The translations under genes and the position numbers were made by a program. Under the pieces are notes generated by a model. The model was given only the letters and a program-made list of their open reading frames with translations, had not been told where the DNA came from and searched no databases. DNA of 8,184 bases from CAVPGH01 sp046726955 (lineage in GTDB: Bacteria > Acidobacteriota > Vicinamibacteria > Fen-336): the NCBI GenBank assembly GCA_046726955.1, contig JBKPBQ010000585.1, positions 1 to 8,184 on the forward strand. The letters are read 5' to 3'. Below are positions 1 to 6,280 of this stretch, piece after piece. Each line of letters begins with the position of its first letter. Position 1 is the first letter of the stretch.

Positions 1-1
1 C

Positions 2-1216
2 GACCTTCCCCCTGGAGCCTCACTGGCGAGCCCCAACCCGTTCCGGATTCGCTCCGAGCCCGGCCGCAGCGTCGTCGAGCTCGGAGAGCTCGTGGCTGAC
101 CAGGTGCTGAGCCTCGTCTTCACCGTCCAGCTCCCGCCGGGCACGTTAGGCGAGACGACACGCGTCCAGTGCTGGCTCTGGGACGCGGAGGGAGTGCTGG
201 ACGGCGTCGCCGAGCAGGCCTTCACCTACGACACCCCCTCGGCTTGCGACTCCGAGCCGCGCGACCGGGAGGTGGAGCACGCGATGGCGCTCACCTACGC
301 CGCGGCCGTGCGACAGAAGGCGGCGGAGCTCGCCCGCAAGGGTGCGCTCGTCGAGGGCAGGGAGGCGCTGCGCAAGATGGCGCAGAACTTCCGGCGCGCT
401 TCCACCGACCCGCGCGTGGTGGGAATCGCCGACTCTCTCGAGCGCGAGGCCGAGCGGCTGGGACAGATGGACAGCGTGGAGTCCAAGCGTCTCGAGTACG
501 ACTCGTTCGGAACGCTCCATTCCCGCGGCCTGGACGGCTTGAGCCTCGGCACCGCCGGCGTCACCGCGGGGAGGACGCTGGGGGCGCTGCTCCACGCGGA
601 GCGTCACGGCCCGTCCCCCGCCGCCCTCCATGTCATCGTGGTGACCGCGGACCGCGTGGGCACGCGTCTGGTCGAGACCGCCGGACGGGTTCTCGCCGCG
701 GCAGATCCGGAGGACTTCGCGTACACGATCGTGGACAGCGCGACCTGCGTCCTCGATCCAGGCCCGGGTATCGCCTTCACAGACGACGACGAGTCGGCTC
801 TCGTTTACGCCGTCGCGGCCTCGGGAGACGCGCCAAAGCTCGCGATCGTCCACGGGACCTTCGAGGACGCCGCGGTCTGGCATTGGCATCCGACGGAGCG
901 CGTCACCGTCGCCTCGCTGGCGGGTTGGGACGAGACGCCTGGGGGGACCGCGGAGGCGCTCGTGGCCTGGCAGATGGTGTTGCAGGTCGTGCGCCGCAAC
1001 GGCAGCGGCCTCTTGAGGACGGTCCACGAGGATCGCCGCGGCTGCTGGGGCGATGCCGTCTCGAGCCCCGCCGACGTCCAGGCGATGCTGCGGGTGGGCC
1101 GCCTCTGTTCAGAGTGCCTCGGCGTCTACGAGCGCTCTGGAGTCGACACGCAGGAGCTCCTGCGGCTGGTCGCCGCGGTGCGCGTCCTCACGCAGGGAAC
1201 GAAGAAGGCGAACTAG
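2..1216 (+). CDS. VWA-type protein with C-terminal His/Cys-motif domain (5' partial)
   Basis: The frame is open from base 2, so the gene starts upstream of the window; the internal GTG at 92 is not its start. Numbering the 404 visible residues from base 2, residues 12-75 (NPFRIRSEPG, ELGELVADQ, LPPGTLGETT) resemble the beta-sandwich that follows a von Willebrand A domain in bacterial VWA proteins. Residues 88-165 are charged and helical, like the helical tail of such proteins. Residues 205-395 form a separate domain: a beta strand (HVIVVTADR), a strand KLAIVHGTF, VTVASLAGWDE, a helix, then HEDRRGC (H342, C348) and LCSEC (C369, C372). The ending H-x5-C-x20-C-x2-C followed by a helix recalls a poorly characterised domain in bacterial conflict or signalling proteins, possibly a metal-binding or degenerate peptidase fold; this is from memory of motif spacing and not proven. 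It converges on queF, with 3 bases between the stops. The gene is real by length and frame, but its function is unknown. Confidence 0.75.
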   Translation, partial: DLPPGASLASPNPFRIRSEPGRSVVELGELVADQVLSLVFTVQLPPGTLGETTRVQCWLWDAEGVLDGVAEQAFTYDTPSACDSEPRDREVEHAMALTYAAAVRQKAAELARKGALVEGREALRKMAQNFRRASTDPRVVGIADSLEREAERLGQMDSVESKRLEYDSFGTLHSRGLDGLSLGTAGVTAGRTLGALLHAERHGPSPAALHVIVVTADRVGTRLVETAGRVLAAADPEDFAYTIVDSATCVLDPGPGIAFTDDDESALVYAVAASGDAPKLAIVHGTFEDAAVWHWHPTERVTVASLAGWDETPGGTAEALVAWQMVLQVVRRNGSGLLRTVHEDRRGCWGDAVSSPADVQAMLRVGRLCSECLGVYERSGVDTQELLRLVAAVRVLTQGTKKAN

Positions 1217-1219
1217 GCT

Positions 1220-1582
1220 TCAGCGTCTCGGCGGCCGGCGGCGCAGCGCCTCGAAGCTCGCCGTGACCACGGAAGAGATCCCGCCGCGCACCCGGAACTC
1301 CCCTTCCACGGTCATGCGGCGCGGCCGGACCGCGGCCACGAGGTCGTCGAGGATGACGTTGATCACGTCCTCGTAGAAGATCCCCTGGTTGCGGTAGCCG
1401 TGCAGGTACAGCTTCAGGCTCTTGAGCTCGACGCAGAGCTGATCCGGCACGTACGTGATGCGGATCGTCCCGAAGTCCGGCTGGCCCGTCTTCGGGCACA
1501 TCGACGTGAACTCCGGGCAGACGTGCTGGACGACGTAGTCCCGGCCGGAATGACGGTTCGCGAACGTCTCGAGGTCGGCCAC
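1220..1582 (-). CDS. queF: NADPH-dependent 7-cyano-7-deazaguanine reductase (preQ0 reductase)
   Basis: QueF reduces the nitrile of preQ0 to the aminomethyl group of preQ1 in the cytosol, a late step of queuosine synthesis for tRNA wobble position 34. The 120-residue length fits the short, single-domain type I (YkvM-like) enzyme of the tunnelling fold. FTSMCPKTGQPDFG at residues 25-38 carries the catalytic Cys29 and Asp36. The QueF motif ELKSLKLYL is at 52-60, followed by RNQGIFYED at 64-72 with the substrate-binding Glu71, and FRVRGGI near the C-terminus. The start is GTG at 1582, one base after the stop of the upstream dehydrogenase; the Shine-Dalgarno GAGGAG lies inside the end of that gene, so translation is probably coupled. 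No other queuosine gene is visible, and placement at the end of a sugar operon is unusual. Identification is firm. Confidence 0.96.
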   Translation of the reverse strand: MADLETFANRHSGRDYVVQHVCPEFTSMCPKTGQPDFGTIRITYVPDQLCVELKSLKLYLHGYRNQGIFYEDVINVILDDLVAAVRPRRMTVEGEFRVRGGISSVVTASFEALRRRPPRR

Positions 1583-1583
1583 C

Positions 1584-2609
1584 CTACTCCTCGACCGCGG
1601 CGACGCTCACCCGCTGCCCCGTCTCGAACGCGCGGCGCGCGGCGATCGCGATCCGCAGGGCCGCCATCCCATCGTCGATCGTGACCGGTGCGGGGCGGCC
1701 CTGCAGGACGTTCTGGGCGAAGTTCTGGAGCTGCGTCGTGTAGGCCCCGGCGAACCGCTCCATGAAGTAGGGCACCGTGTCGTGGGCTACGGAGTTCTTG
1801 GTCATGACGTAGAGCGGCGTCTCGCGCAGGTAGCCGATGCGAAGCGTCCCCGCCGTCCCGAGGAGCTCGGTGGAGATGTCGTAGCCGTAGATGCCGTTCC
1901 GCGTGAGGTCCACGACGCCGAGATTGCCGCTCTCGAACTCGAGGGTGACCACCGCGTTGTCGATGTCCCCGACCGTCTTCAGCTCCGGATAGGCGAGCGT
2001 GCCCGCCATCGTGTGCACCGTCTTGACCTCGCCCATGAAGAAGCGGGCGAGGTCGAAGTCGTGGATGCCCATGTCGAGGAGCATGCCCCCGCTGCTCTTG
2101 GCGTTCGCGTACTCGAGCGTCGTCCGGTGCGGGTCCCGGGACGTGGACTTGAAGAGCACCGCGGTGCCGATCTCTCCCGCGGCCAGCCGCTTCTTGGCCG
2201 CGGCGTAGCCCGCGTCGAACCGCCGCATGAGCCCCATCTGGAAGAAGACCCCCGCGCTCTCCACCGCCTGCTTCATCTCGCGGGTCTCCGCCAGGCTCAG
2301 CGCCGGGGGCTTCTCGCAGAAGATGGGCTTCTTGCGCTTCGCCGCGGCCACGACGTGCCCACGGTGCGTGTGGGTGGGACCGACGATCACGACCGCGTCC
2401 ACCTCCGGAACGTCCAGGACCTCTTCCGGCTCCGCAAACGCCGCCCGCACGTCGTACTCCTCGGCAACCTGGCTCCGGGCAGTCGCATCCGGATCCGCGA
2501 TCGCGACGAGGCGCGTCTCCGGGATCCGGGAGGCGAGGTCGCGCGCGTAGACGCGGCCCATCCGGCCGAGGCCGATGAGCCCGATTCCGAGCTTCTTCAC
2601 GCCAGCCAT
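1584..2609 (-). CDS. Gfo/Idh/MocA oxidoreductase, inositol 2-dehydrogenase-like
   Basis: Predicted cytosolic NAD(P)-dependent dehydrogenase of 341 residues, the usual length for the family. The N-terminal Rossmann fold has GLGRMG (residues 13-18) and a strand ending in Asp39 (VAIADPD), which favours NAD. EKP at 99-101 supplies the family Lys100. MGLMRRFD is at 125-132. LLDMGIHDFD (177-186) gives Asp179 and His183, spaced like the catalytic Asp/His of myo-inositol dehydrogenase IolG. The C-terminal stretch (GDIDNAVVTLEFE, TRNGIYGYDI, GTLRIGYLRETPL, PYFMERF) resembles proteins annotated as inositol 2-dehydrogenase. The ATG at 2609 is chosen over an in-frame upstream extension because it lies 2 bases after the stop of the binding-protein gene, is preceded by GGAGG, and begins directly at the Rossmann fold; the extension is low-complexity and overlaps that gene. 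The exact polyol or sugar is uncertain: myo-inositol is the best guess, but scyllo-inositol or another sugar is possible. Confidence 0.9.
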   Translation of the reverse strand: MAGVKKLGIGLIGLGRMGRVYARDLASRIPETRLVAIADPDATARSQVAEEYDVRAAFAEPEEVLDVPEVDAVVIVGPTHTHRGHVVAAAKRKKPIFCEKPPALSLAETREMKQAVESAGVFFQMGLMRRFDAGYAAAKKRLAAGEIGTAVLFKSTSRDPHRTTLEYANAKSSGGMLLDMGIHDFDLARFFMGEVKTVHTMAGTLAYPELKTVGDIDNAVVTLEFESGNLGVVDLTRNGIYGYDISTELLGTAGTLRIGYLRETPLYVMTKNSVAHDTVPYFMERFAGAYTTQLQNFAQNVLQGRPAPVTIDDGMAALRIAIAARRAFETGQRVSVAAVEE

Positions 2610-2611
2610 GC

Positions 2612-3577
2612 TCAGTCCCCCTCCGTCTTCTTCGTCACCAGCTCGATCCGGACCTTCTGCTCGGCGGGCGGCTTCTCGCCGCCGCGCACGAGCTTGACCG
2701 CGTCCTCGACGGCGAGCCGCCCCATCTCCGAGGGGAACTGTGCCACCGAGCCGAGGATCGTGCCGCTCTCGATGGCCTTGCGGGCGTCGTCCACTGCGTC
2801 GAACCCGACGACCTTGATCTTCCCGGTCTTCCCCGCGGCCGCGATCGCCTCCACCGCCCCCAGCGCCATCATGTCGCTGCACGCGAAGAGCGCGTCGATG
2901 TCGGGGTGGGCCTGCAGCATGTTCTGGAAGACGGTGAAGCCCTGGTCGCGCTCCCAGTTCGCCGTCTGCGACGCCACGACCTTGATGCCGGGGCTGTCCT
3001 TCACCGCATCGTGGAATCCCTTGAGCCGCGAGTCGCCGGTCTCGTGGCCGGGAATCCCCTCGAGGAGACCGACGTGGGCCTTTCCGCCCGTGACCTTGAT
3101 GAGGTACTCGCCCGCGACCTTTCCGCCCTCGTAGTTGTCGGAGCCCACGAAGCCGTCGAGCTTGATGCCGGCCTCGGCCGCCGCCTTCTCGTCGACGCGG
3201 GTGTCCACGATCACCACGGGTATCTTCGCGGCGTTCGCCTTGGCGATCGCGGGCACGACCTCCTTGGACCCGCTGGGCGTGATGCAGAGCGCGTCCACTC
3301 CGGTCTGGATGAGGTTCTCGATGATCTGCATCTGCTTGTCCACGTCCACCTCGCGCTCTGCCGCCTGCACGACGAGCTCCACGTCGAGGCGGGCCGCCGC
3401 CTCCCTGGCGCCCTTCTCCATGTCGATGACGAAGGGGTTGTTGAGGGTCTTGAGCACGAGCGCGACCCTGGGCTTCGTCTTGGCGGGGGCGGCCGTCTCC
3501 GTCGCCGGCCTGGTGCAGCCGGCGAGGGCGAGCGTCACGCCGACGATCGAGAGTGCTGCCAGTCGAGCGGTCTTCAT
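2612..3577 (-). CDS. Sugar ABC transporter substrate-binding lipoprotein (RbsB-type)
   Basis: Extracytoplasmic ligand-binding protein of the transporter, 321 residues, periplasmic-binding-protein-4 (ribose/galactose/inositol) family. The N-terminus is a lipoprotein signal: Lys/Arg at 3 and 5, a hydrophobic core, and lipobox LAGC with Cys21, then a Thr/Ala/Pro-rich tether to about residue 34. The mature fold shows NNPFVIDMEKGAREAA (46-61), the hinge-side VDALCITP (94-101), VVIVDTRVD (121-129), GSDNYEGGKVAGEYL (145-159) and VVGFDAVDDARKAIESG (257-272), with Asp260 at the position that usually contacts sugar hydroxyls, then GSVAQFPSEMG (276-286). ATG at 3577 is supported by GGGGAG about 8 bases upstream and by the signal peptide. 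It lies 4 bases after the permease stop. The ligand cannot be read from sequence; the downstream dehydrogenase suggests a polyol such as inositol. Confidence 0.94.
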   Translation of the reverse strand: MKTARLAALSIVGVTLALAGCTRPATETAAPAKTKPRVALVLKTLNNPFVIDMEKGAREAAARLDVELVVQAAEREVDVDKQMQIIENLIQTGVDALCITPSGSKEVVPAIAKANAAKIPVVIVDTRVDEKAAAEAGIKLDGFVGSDNYEGGKVAGEYLIKVTGGKAHVGLLEGIPGHETGDSRLKGFHDAVKDSPGIKVVASQTANWERDQGFTVFQNMLQAHPDIDALFACSDMMALGAVEAIAAAGKTGKIKVVGFDAVDDARKAIESGTILGSVAQFPSEMGRLAVEDAVKLVRGGEKPPAEQKVRIELVTKKTEGD

Positions 3578-3581
3578 CGAT

Positions 3582-4529
3582 TCATCTCCCCGGTCGCTTG
3601 AGCATGGAGTCCACGAGCACGGCCACGATGATCACGACCCCGATCACGATCTGCTGAAGGAACGACGAGATTCCCAGCAGGTTGAGCCCGTTGCGCAGCA
3701 CGCCCATGATGAGCGCCCCCACGAGCGTCCCTCCGAGCGTACCCGAGCCGCCGAGGAGGCTCGTCCCCCCGATGACGGTGGCCGCAATTGCGTCGAGCTC
3801 GTACATGATGCCGGCGATCGGCTGCGCGGAGTTGAGTCGAGCGGTGAGGAGGACGGCGGCGAGCGCGCTCATTACCCCCGACAGGACGTAGACCATCGTC
3901 TTGTGGAAGCGCACGGCGACACCCGAGAGCCGCGTCGCTTCCTCGTTGCCCCCGATCGCATAGACGTAGCGGCCGAAGCGCGTGCGCGTCAGCAGCAGGT
4001 TGGCGATCAGGTAGACGGCGGCGGCCGCGAGCACGGGAGCGGGAATGCCCATCACCCGTCCGGTGGCGAGCGATCGGAACCCCGCCTCGAAGCCGGAGAC
4101 CGGCCGTCCGGACGTGAAGACGAGCGCGGCCCCGCGGGCGACGCTCATCATCCCGAGGGTCGCGATGAACGGAGGCAGGCGGCCGAGCGTGATGAGGAGC
4201 CCGTTGACCGCTCCGCAGGCCGCCCCCGCCACGAGTCCCAGAAGGATGGCGAGGCCGACGGGCAGGGGCGCCTGGAGCGCGCTCGCGAGGAGGACGCCCG
4301 CAAACGCCACCATCGAACCCACCGAGAGGTCGATCCCGCCCGAGATGATCACGAACGTCATGCCCACGGCGATCACCGCGTTGATCGCCGTCTGCTCGAG
4401 CACGTTGAGCAGGTTGGACACGGTCAGGAAGTACGGGCTCAGGAAGGTCAGGAGAAGGCACAGGAGAACCAGCCCGGCGAGCGTTCCGACCTGTCGGCCC
4501 TTGCTCGCCAGCCATGCCGCGATCCTCAC
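3582..4529 (-). CDS. Sugar ABC transporter permease (RbsC-type)
   Basis: Inner-membrane channel subunit, BPD_transp_2 family, 315 residues, as expected for RbsC homologues (about 310-330). It is hydrophobic throughout, with roughly eight to ten membrane segments beginning near residues 14-30. Hallmarks are NLLNVLEQTAINAVIAVG (39-56), GGIDLSVGSM (64-73), LPPFIATLGMM (118-128), YAIGGNEEATRLSGV (190-204) and the cytoplasmic coupling region GGTSLLGGSGTLGGTLVGA (254-272) followed by VLRNGLNLLGI (277-287). The start is GTG at 4529, overlapping the ATPase stop by four bases (GTGA), so translation is coupled; there is no strong Shine-Dalgarno of its own. The frame stays open back to 6068 across the ATPase gene, but that extension is a GC-driven shadow with no fold. 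It presumably works as a homodimer with the RbsA-type ATPase. Confidence 0.94.
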   Translation of the reverse strand: MRIAAWLASKGRQVGTLAGLVLLCLLLTFLSPYFLTVSNLLNVLEQTAINAVIAVGMTFVIISGGIDLSVGSMVAFAGVLLASALQAPLPVGLAILLGLVAGAACGAVNGLLITLGRLPPFIATLGMMSVARGAALVFTSGRPVSGFEAGFRSLATGRVMGIPAPVLAAAAVYLIANLLLTRTRFGRYVYAIGGNEEATRLSGVAVRFHKTMVYVLSGVMSALAAVLLTARLNSAQPIAGIMYELDAIAATVIGGTSLLGGSGTLGGTLVGALIMGVLRNGLNLLGISSFLQQIVIGVVIIVAVLVDSMLKRPGR

Positions 4530-6037
4530 GAGGCCTGCCCGAGAGCGGCGCGCAGCACCTGCTCCTGCGTCGCGCCCGCCGCGTCCATCTCCGCGACGAT
4601 GCGTCCCTGGCGCATCACCAGGATGCGGTCGCTCATGCCCAGGACCTCGGGCAGCTCCGACGAGATCATGAGTATCCCGGCTCCCTTCGCCGTCAGCCGG
4701 TTCATCTCCTCGTAGATCTCGACCTTGGCCGCCACGTCGATCCCGCGCGTGGGCTCGTCCATGATCAGCAGGTCCACTTCTGCACCGAGCCACTTGCCGA
4801 GGACGACCTTCTGCTGGTTGCCCCCCGAGAGGAGCACGACCTTCTGGTCGAGGCTCGGGGTCTTGATGTGGAGGTCGTCCACCTCGCGCCCCGCGAGCGC
4901 CCTCTCCGCACGGCGGTTCACGATGCCGCGGGGAGAGAGCCGCTCCGTGCTCGGCAGCGCCACGTTCTCCTGCACGGAGCGCTCGAGCACGAGGCCCTGC
5001 GTCTTGCGGTCCTCGGGGAGGAAGCCGACGCCGCGCCGGATGGCGTCGCGCGGCGCCTTCGGCCGCCCGTCCCGGCCCTTGATCCTCACGCGGTCGGCGG
5101 ACGCCGGATCCGCTCCCGTGATCGCCCGCGCCACCTCGGTGCGCCCGGCGCCGAGAAGACCGGCGAGGGCCACGACCTCGCCGCGGTGGACGGAGAACGC
5201 CACGTTCTCGAGGATGCCTCCCCGCAAGCCCTCGACGCGGAGGAGCTCTTCCCCCCGGGCCACGCGGCGCTTCGGGAAGTGCTCCTTGAGCTCGCGGTTG
5301 GCCATCAGCCGGATGAGCTCGCCGAGCGCGACCTTTCCCACCGTGTGCGTGGCCACGTGCCGGCCGTCGCGCAGCACCGTGACCCGGTTGCCGATGCGCT
5401 CCACTTCTTCCAGCCGGTGCGAGATGTAGATGACCGCCACCCCTCCCGCCGTGAGCCGTTGGATGGTCGTGAAGAGCGCGTCGATCTCGCTCTTGGTGAG
5501 GGCGGAGGTCGGCTCGTCCATGATGAGCACGCGCGCCTCGCCGTAGAGCGCCTTCGCCACCTCGACCATCTGCTGCTGGGCGACGCCCAGCTCGGCCACG
5601 GGGCGAGAGGGATCGATCCGCACTCCCAGCTCCCCCAGCCGGCGCGCCGACTCCTGCTCCAGACGGCGGCGGTCCACGATCCCGAGGCCGAGGGTCGGCT
5701 CGCGCCCGAGGAAGATGTTCTCCGCGGCCGAGAGCTGGGGCACCAGGTTGAACTCCTGGTAGATGATCCGGATGCCGAGGGCCTGCGCGTGCGCCGGTCC
5801 CTGGATGTGCACGGGCTGGCCGAGCAGCTCGATCTCGCCCGAGTCGCTCCGGATGGCGCCGCTCAGCACCTTCATGAGCGTCGACTTCCCCGCCCCGTTC
5901 TCGCCGAGGAGGACGTGGACCTCGCCGCGGCGGACCTCGAGGTCGACTCCGTCCAGGGCCACGACGCCGGGGAACGACTTGCGGATGCCCGTCATGCGGA
6001 GGGCCACCGCCGAGTCGACGTCCGCGCCGAGCTTCAC
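4526..6037 (-). CDS. Sugar ABC transporter ATP-binding protein (RbsA-type, two fused ABC domains)
   Basis: Cytosolic ATPase powering sugar uptake; 503 residues, normal for fused RbsA/MglA/XylG proteins. The first ABC domain has Walker A GENGAGKST (45-53), Q-loop Gln94 (IIYQEFNLVP), the family's variant signature LGVAQQQMVEVAKAL (150-164), Walker B LIMDEPTSAL (171-180) and H-loop His207. The second domain has a degenerate Walker A, GLLGAGRTE (293-301) with Arg299 in place of lysine, then GFLPEDRKTQGL (338-349), a canonical signature LSGGNQQKVVLGKWL (403-417), Walker B LIMDEPTRGID (424-434), and Ser460 where the H-loop histidine would be. A non-hydrolytic second site is normal for this family, so nothing is broken. 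The start is GTG at 6037, with GGGAGG 7 bases upstream and no earlier start in frame. It is the first gene of the operon; the order ATPase, permease, binding protein matches rbsACB. The ligand is unknown. Confidence 0.95.
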   Translation of the reverse strand: MKLGADVDSAVALRMTGIRKSFPGVVALDGVDLEVRRGEVHVLLGENGAGKSTLMKVLSGAIRSDSGEIELLGQPVHIQGPAHAQALGIRIIYQEFNLVPQLSAAENIFLGREPTLGLGIVDRRRLEQESARRLGELGVRIDPSRPVAELGVAQQQMVEVAKALYGEARVLIMDEPTSALTKSEIDALFTTIQRLTAGGVAVIYISHRLEEVERIGNRVTVLRDGRHVATHTVGKVALGELIRLMANRELKEHFPKRRVARGEELLRVEGLRGGILENVAFSVHRGEVVALAGLLGAGRTEVARAITGADPASADRVRIKGRDGRPKAPRDAIRRGVGFLPEDRKTQGLVLERSVQENVALPSTERLSPRGIVNRRAERALAGREVDDLHIKTPSLDQKVVLLSGGNQQKVVLGKWLGAEVDLLIMDEPTRGIDVAAKVEIYEEMNRLTAKGAGILMISSELPEVLGMSDRILVMRQGRIVAEMDAAGATQEQVLRAALGQAS

Positions 6038-6105
6038 TCCGTCGCCTCCCGGCCGTCCTCCGCGGCACGCGCGGCGGCGGCGATCCTGACGAGCGCGCCG
6101 ATCAT
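6034..6105 (-). CDS. Possible 23-codon leader ORF overlapping the ATPase start
   Basis: ATG at 6105 opens a 23-codon frame (begins MIGALVRIAAA, ends EDGREATE) whose TGA overlaps the GTG of the ATPase gene by four bases, the same GTGA geometry as the ATPase/permease junction. Only a weak purine stretch (GGGAACGG) precedes it. It has no run of repeated codons for one amino acid, so it is not a classic attenuator peptide. If the minus-strand promoter is the TATGAT box at 6101-6106, this ATG lies within the promoter and cannot be translated; it would need the transcript to start further upstream. Chance overlap is quite possible. Confidence 0.2.
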   Translation of the reverse strand: MIGALVRIAAAARAAEDGREATE

Positions 6106-6106
6106 A
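6101..6106 (-). promoter_or_regulatory. Candidate -10 box for the ABC operon
   Basis: Read on the minus strand this is TATGAT, five of six matches to the sigma-70 consensus and a rare AT-rich spot in this sequence. It would start transcription near 6094, giving a leader of about 57 bases to the GTG at 6037. No good -35 box lies 16-18 bases upstream, so an activator or a weak promoter would have to be assumed. A second, weaker candidate on the same strand is TATGCT at 6206-6211, which would place the palindrome at 6189-6200 at the start of transcription. Confidence 0.3.
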
Positions 6107-6128
6107 TCCGTTCCCGGACGGCGGACGC

Positions 6129-6149
6129 GGGGACCGCGAGGCGGTCCCC
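6129..6149. repeat. Perfect 9-bp inverted repeat, 3-base loop
   Basis: GGGGACCGC (6129-6137), loop GAG, GCGGTCCCC (6141-6149). It abuts the -35 box of the plus-strand promoter. On the plus strand it is followed by only two T, and on the minus strand by GCG, so it is not a standard intrinsic terminator. It could be a regulator site, or a hairpin in the ABC operon leader if that transcript starts upstream of it. Confidence 0.6.
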
Positions 6150-6179
6150 TTGACACGCGACCGTCCCGCTCGCTAGCGT
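6150..6179 (+). promoter_or_regulatory. Candidate sigma-70 promoter for the phosphatase-transaldolase unit
   Basis: A perfect -35 TTGACA at 6150-6155 is followed after 18 bases by TAGCGT at 6174-6179, which keeps the three most conserved -10 positions (TAnnnT). The predicted start is near 6186, about 95 bases before the TTG start of the phosphatase gene. The -35 is a full consensus match in a GC-rich, non-coding context, which makes it the best promoter in the window. The -10 is weak, so the exact start is uncertain. Confidence 0.45.
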
Positions 6180-6188
6180 ACGCGCCTG

Positions 6189-6200
6189 TGGAACGTTCCA
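6189..6200. promoter_or_regulatory. LacI-family-type operator palindrome
   Basis: TGGAACGTTCCA is a perfect 12-base palindrome centred on CpG, the layout of many LacI/GalR-family operators (TGnAA..CG..TTnCA style, AACGTT core). It lies just downstream of the predicted plus-strand start (about +4 to +15), a position suited to repression, and between the two divergent units. Two copies of GCTAGC (6172-6177 and 6203-6208) lie around it, their centres 31 bases apart. The match to LacI-type sites is by pattern only; no regulator gene is in the window. Confidence 0.45.
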
Positions 6201-6213
6201 AGGCTAGCATACC

Positions 6214-6230
6214 CGGCGCGAAGCGCGCCG
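6214..6230. repeat. Perfect 7-bp inverted repeat, 3-base loop
   Basis: CGGCGCG (6214-6220), loop AAG, CGCGCCG (6224-6230). It would form a stem-loop in the untranslated leader of the phosphatase transcript if that starts near 6186. There is no T-tract on either side, so it is not a terminator. Short GC palindromes arise easily at this base composition. Confidence 0.4.
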
Positions 6231-6245
6231 CGGTACTATCGCGGC

Positions 6246-6265
6246 ACGCCGGACGCCTCCGGCGT
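6246..6265. repeat. Perfect 8-bp inverted repeat, 4-base loop, just before a ribosome binding site
   Basis: ACGCCGGA (6246-6253), loop CGCC, TCCGGCGT (6258-6265). In the phosphatase mRNA this stem-loop would end immediately before the ribosome binding site GAAGGGG at 6266-6272, a place where structure can set translation or mRNA stability. There is no T-tract, so it is not a terminator. Confidence 0.5.
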
Positions 6266-6272
6266 GAAGGGG
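6266..6272 (+). promoter_or_regulatory. Ribosome binding site deciding the phosphatase TTG start
   Basis: GAAGGGG lies 8 bases upstream of TTG 6281. The only other nearby in-frame start considered, GTG 6188, has no purine-rich site before it and would put about 40 hydrophilic residues ahead of the signal peptide. The TTG is therefore preferred. Confidence 0.5.
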
Positions 6273-6280
6273 TAGAGTCG

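Noticed and set aside
146..1027. Minus-strand open frame opposite the first gene
   Set aside because: Its composition is typical of an antisense shadow, and the plus frame shows secondary-structure-like patterns and ends with a conserved-looking Cys motif.
1217..1257. Terminator from the GCTTC/GAAGC repeat downstream of the first gene
   Set aside because: The stem is short, the loop long and lies inside queF, and there is no T-tract.
2610..2882. Apparent N-terminal extension of the dehydrogenase
   Set aside because: It overlaps the binding-protein gene and is low-complexity Arg/Gly sequence, while ATG 2609 starts the Rossmann fold and has a good ribosome site.
4530..6068. Apparent N-terminal extension of the permease through the ATPase gene
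   Set aside because: It is the shadow frame of the ATPase; the translation is Gly/Arg/Pro-rich and low complexity, and the permease has a normal length from GTG 4529.
6129..6155. Intrinsic terminator at the 9-bp hairpin
   Set aside because: Only two T follow on the plus strand and none on the minus strand; both flanking genes also point away from it.
4514..6280. Very long plus-strand open frame continuous with the phosphatase gene, antisense to the ATPase
   Set aside because: Its translation is Arg/His/Leu-rich with no recognisable fold, it lies opposite a complete RbsA-type gene, and stops are rare in this frame because of the high GC content. The real gene starts at 6281.
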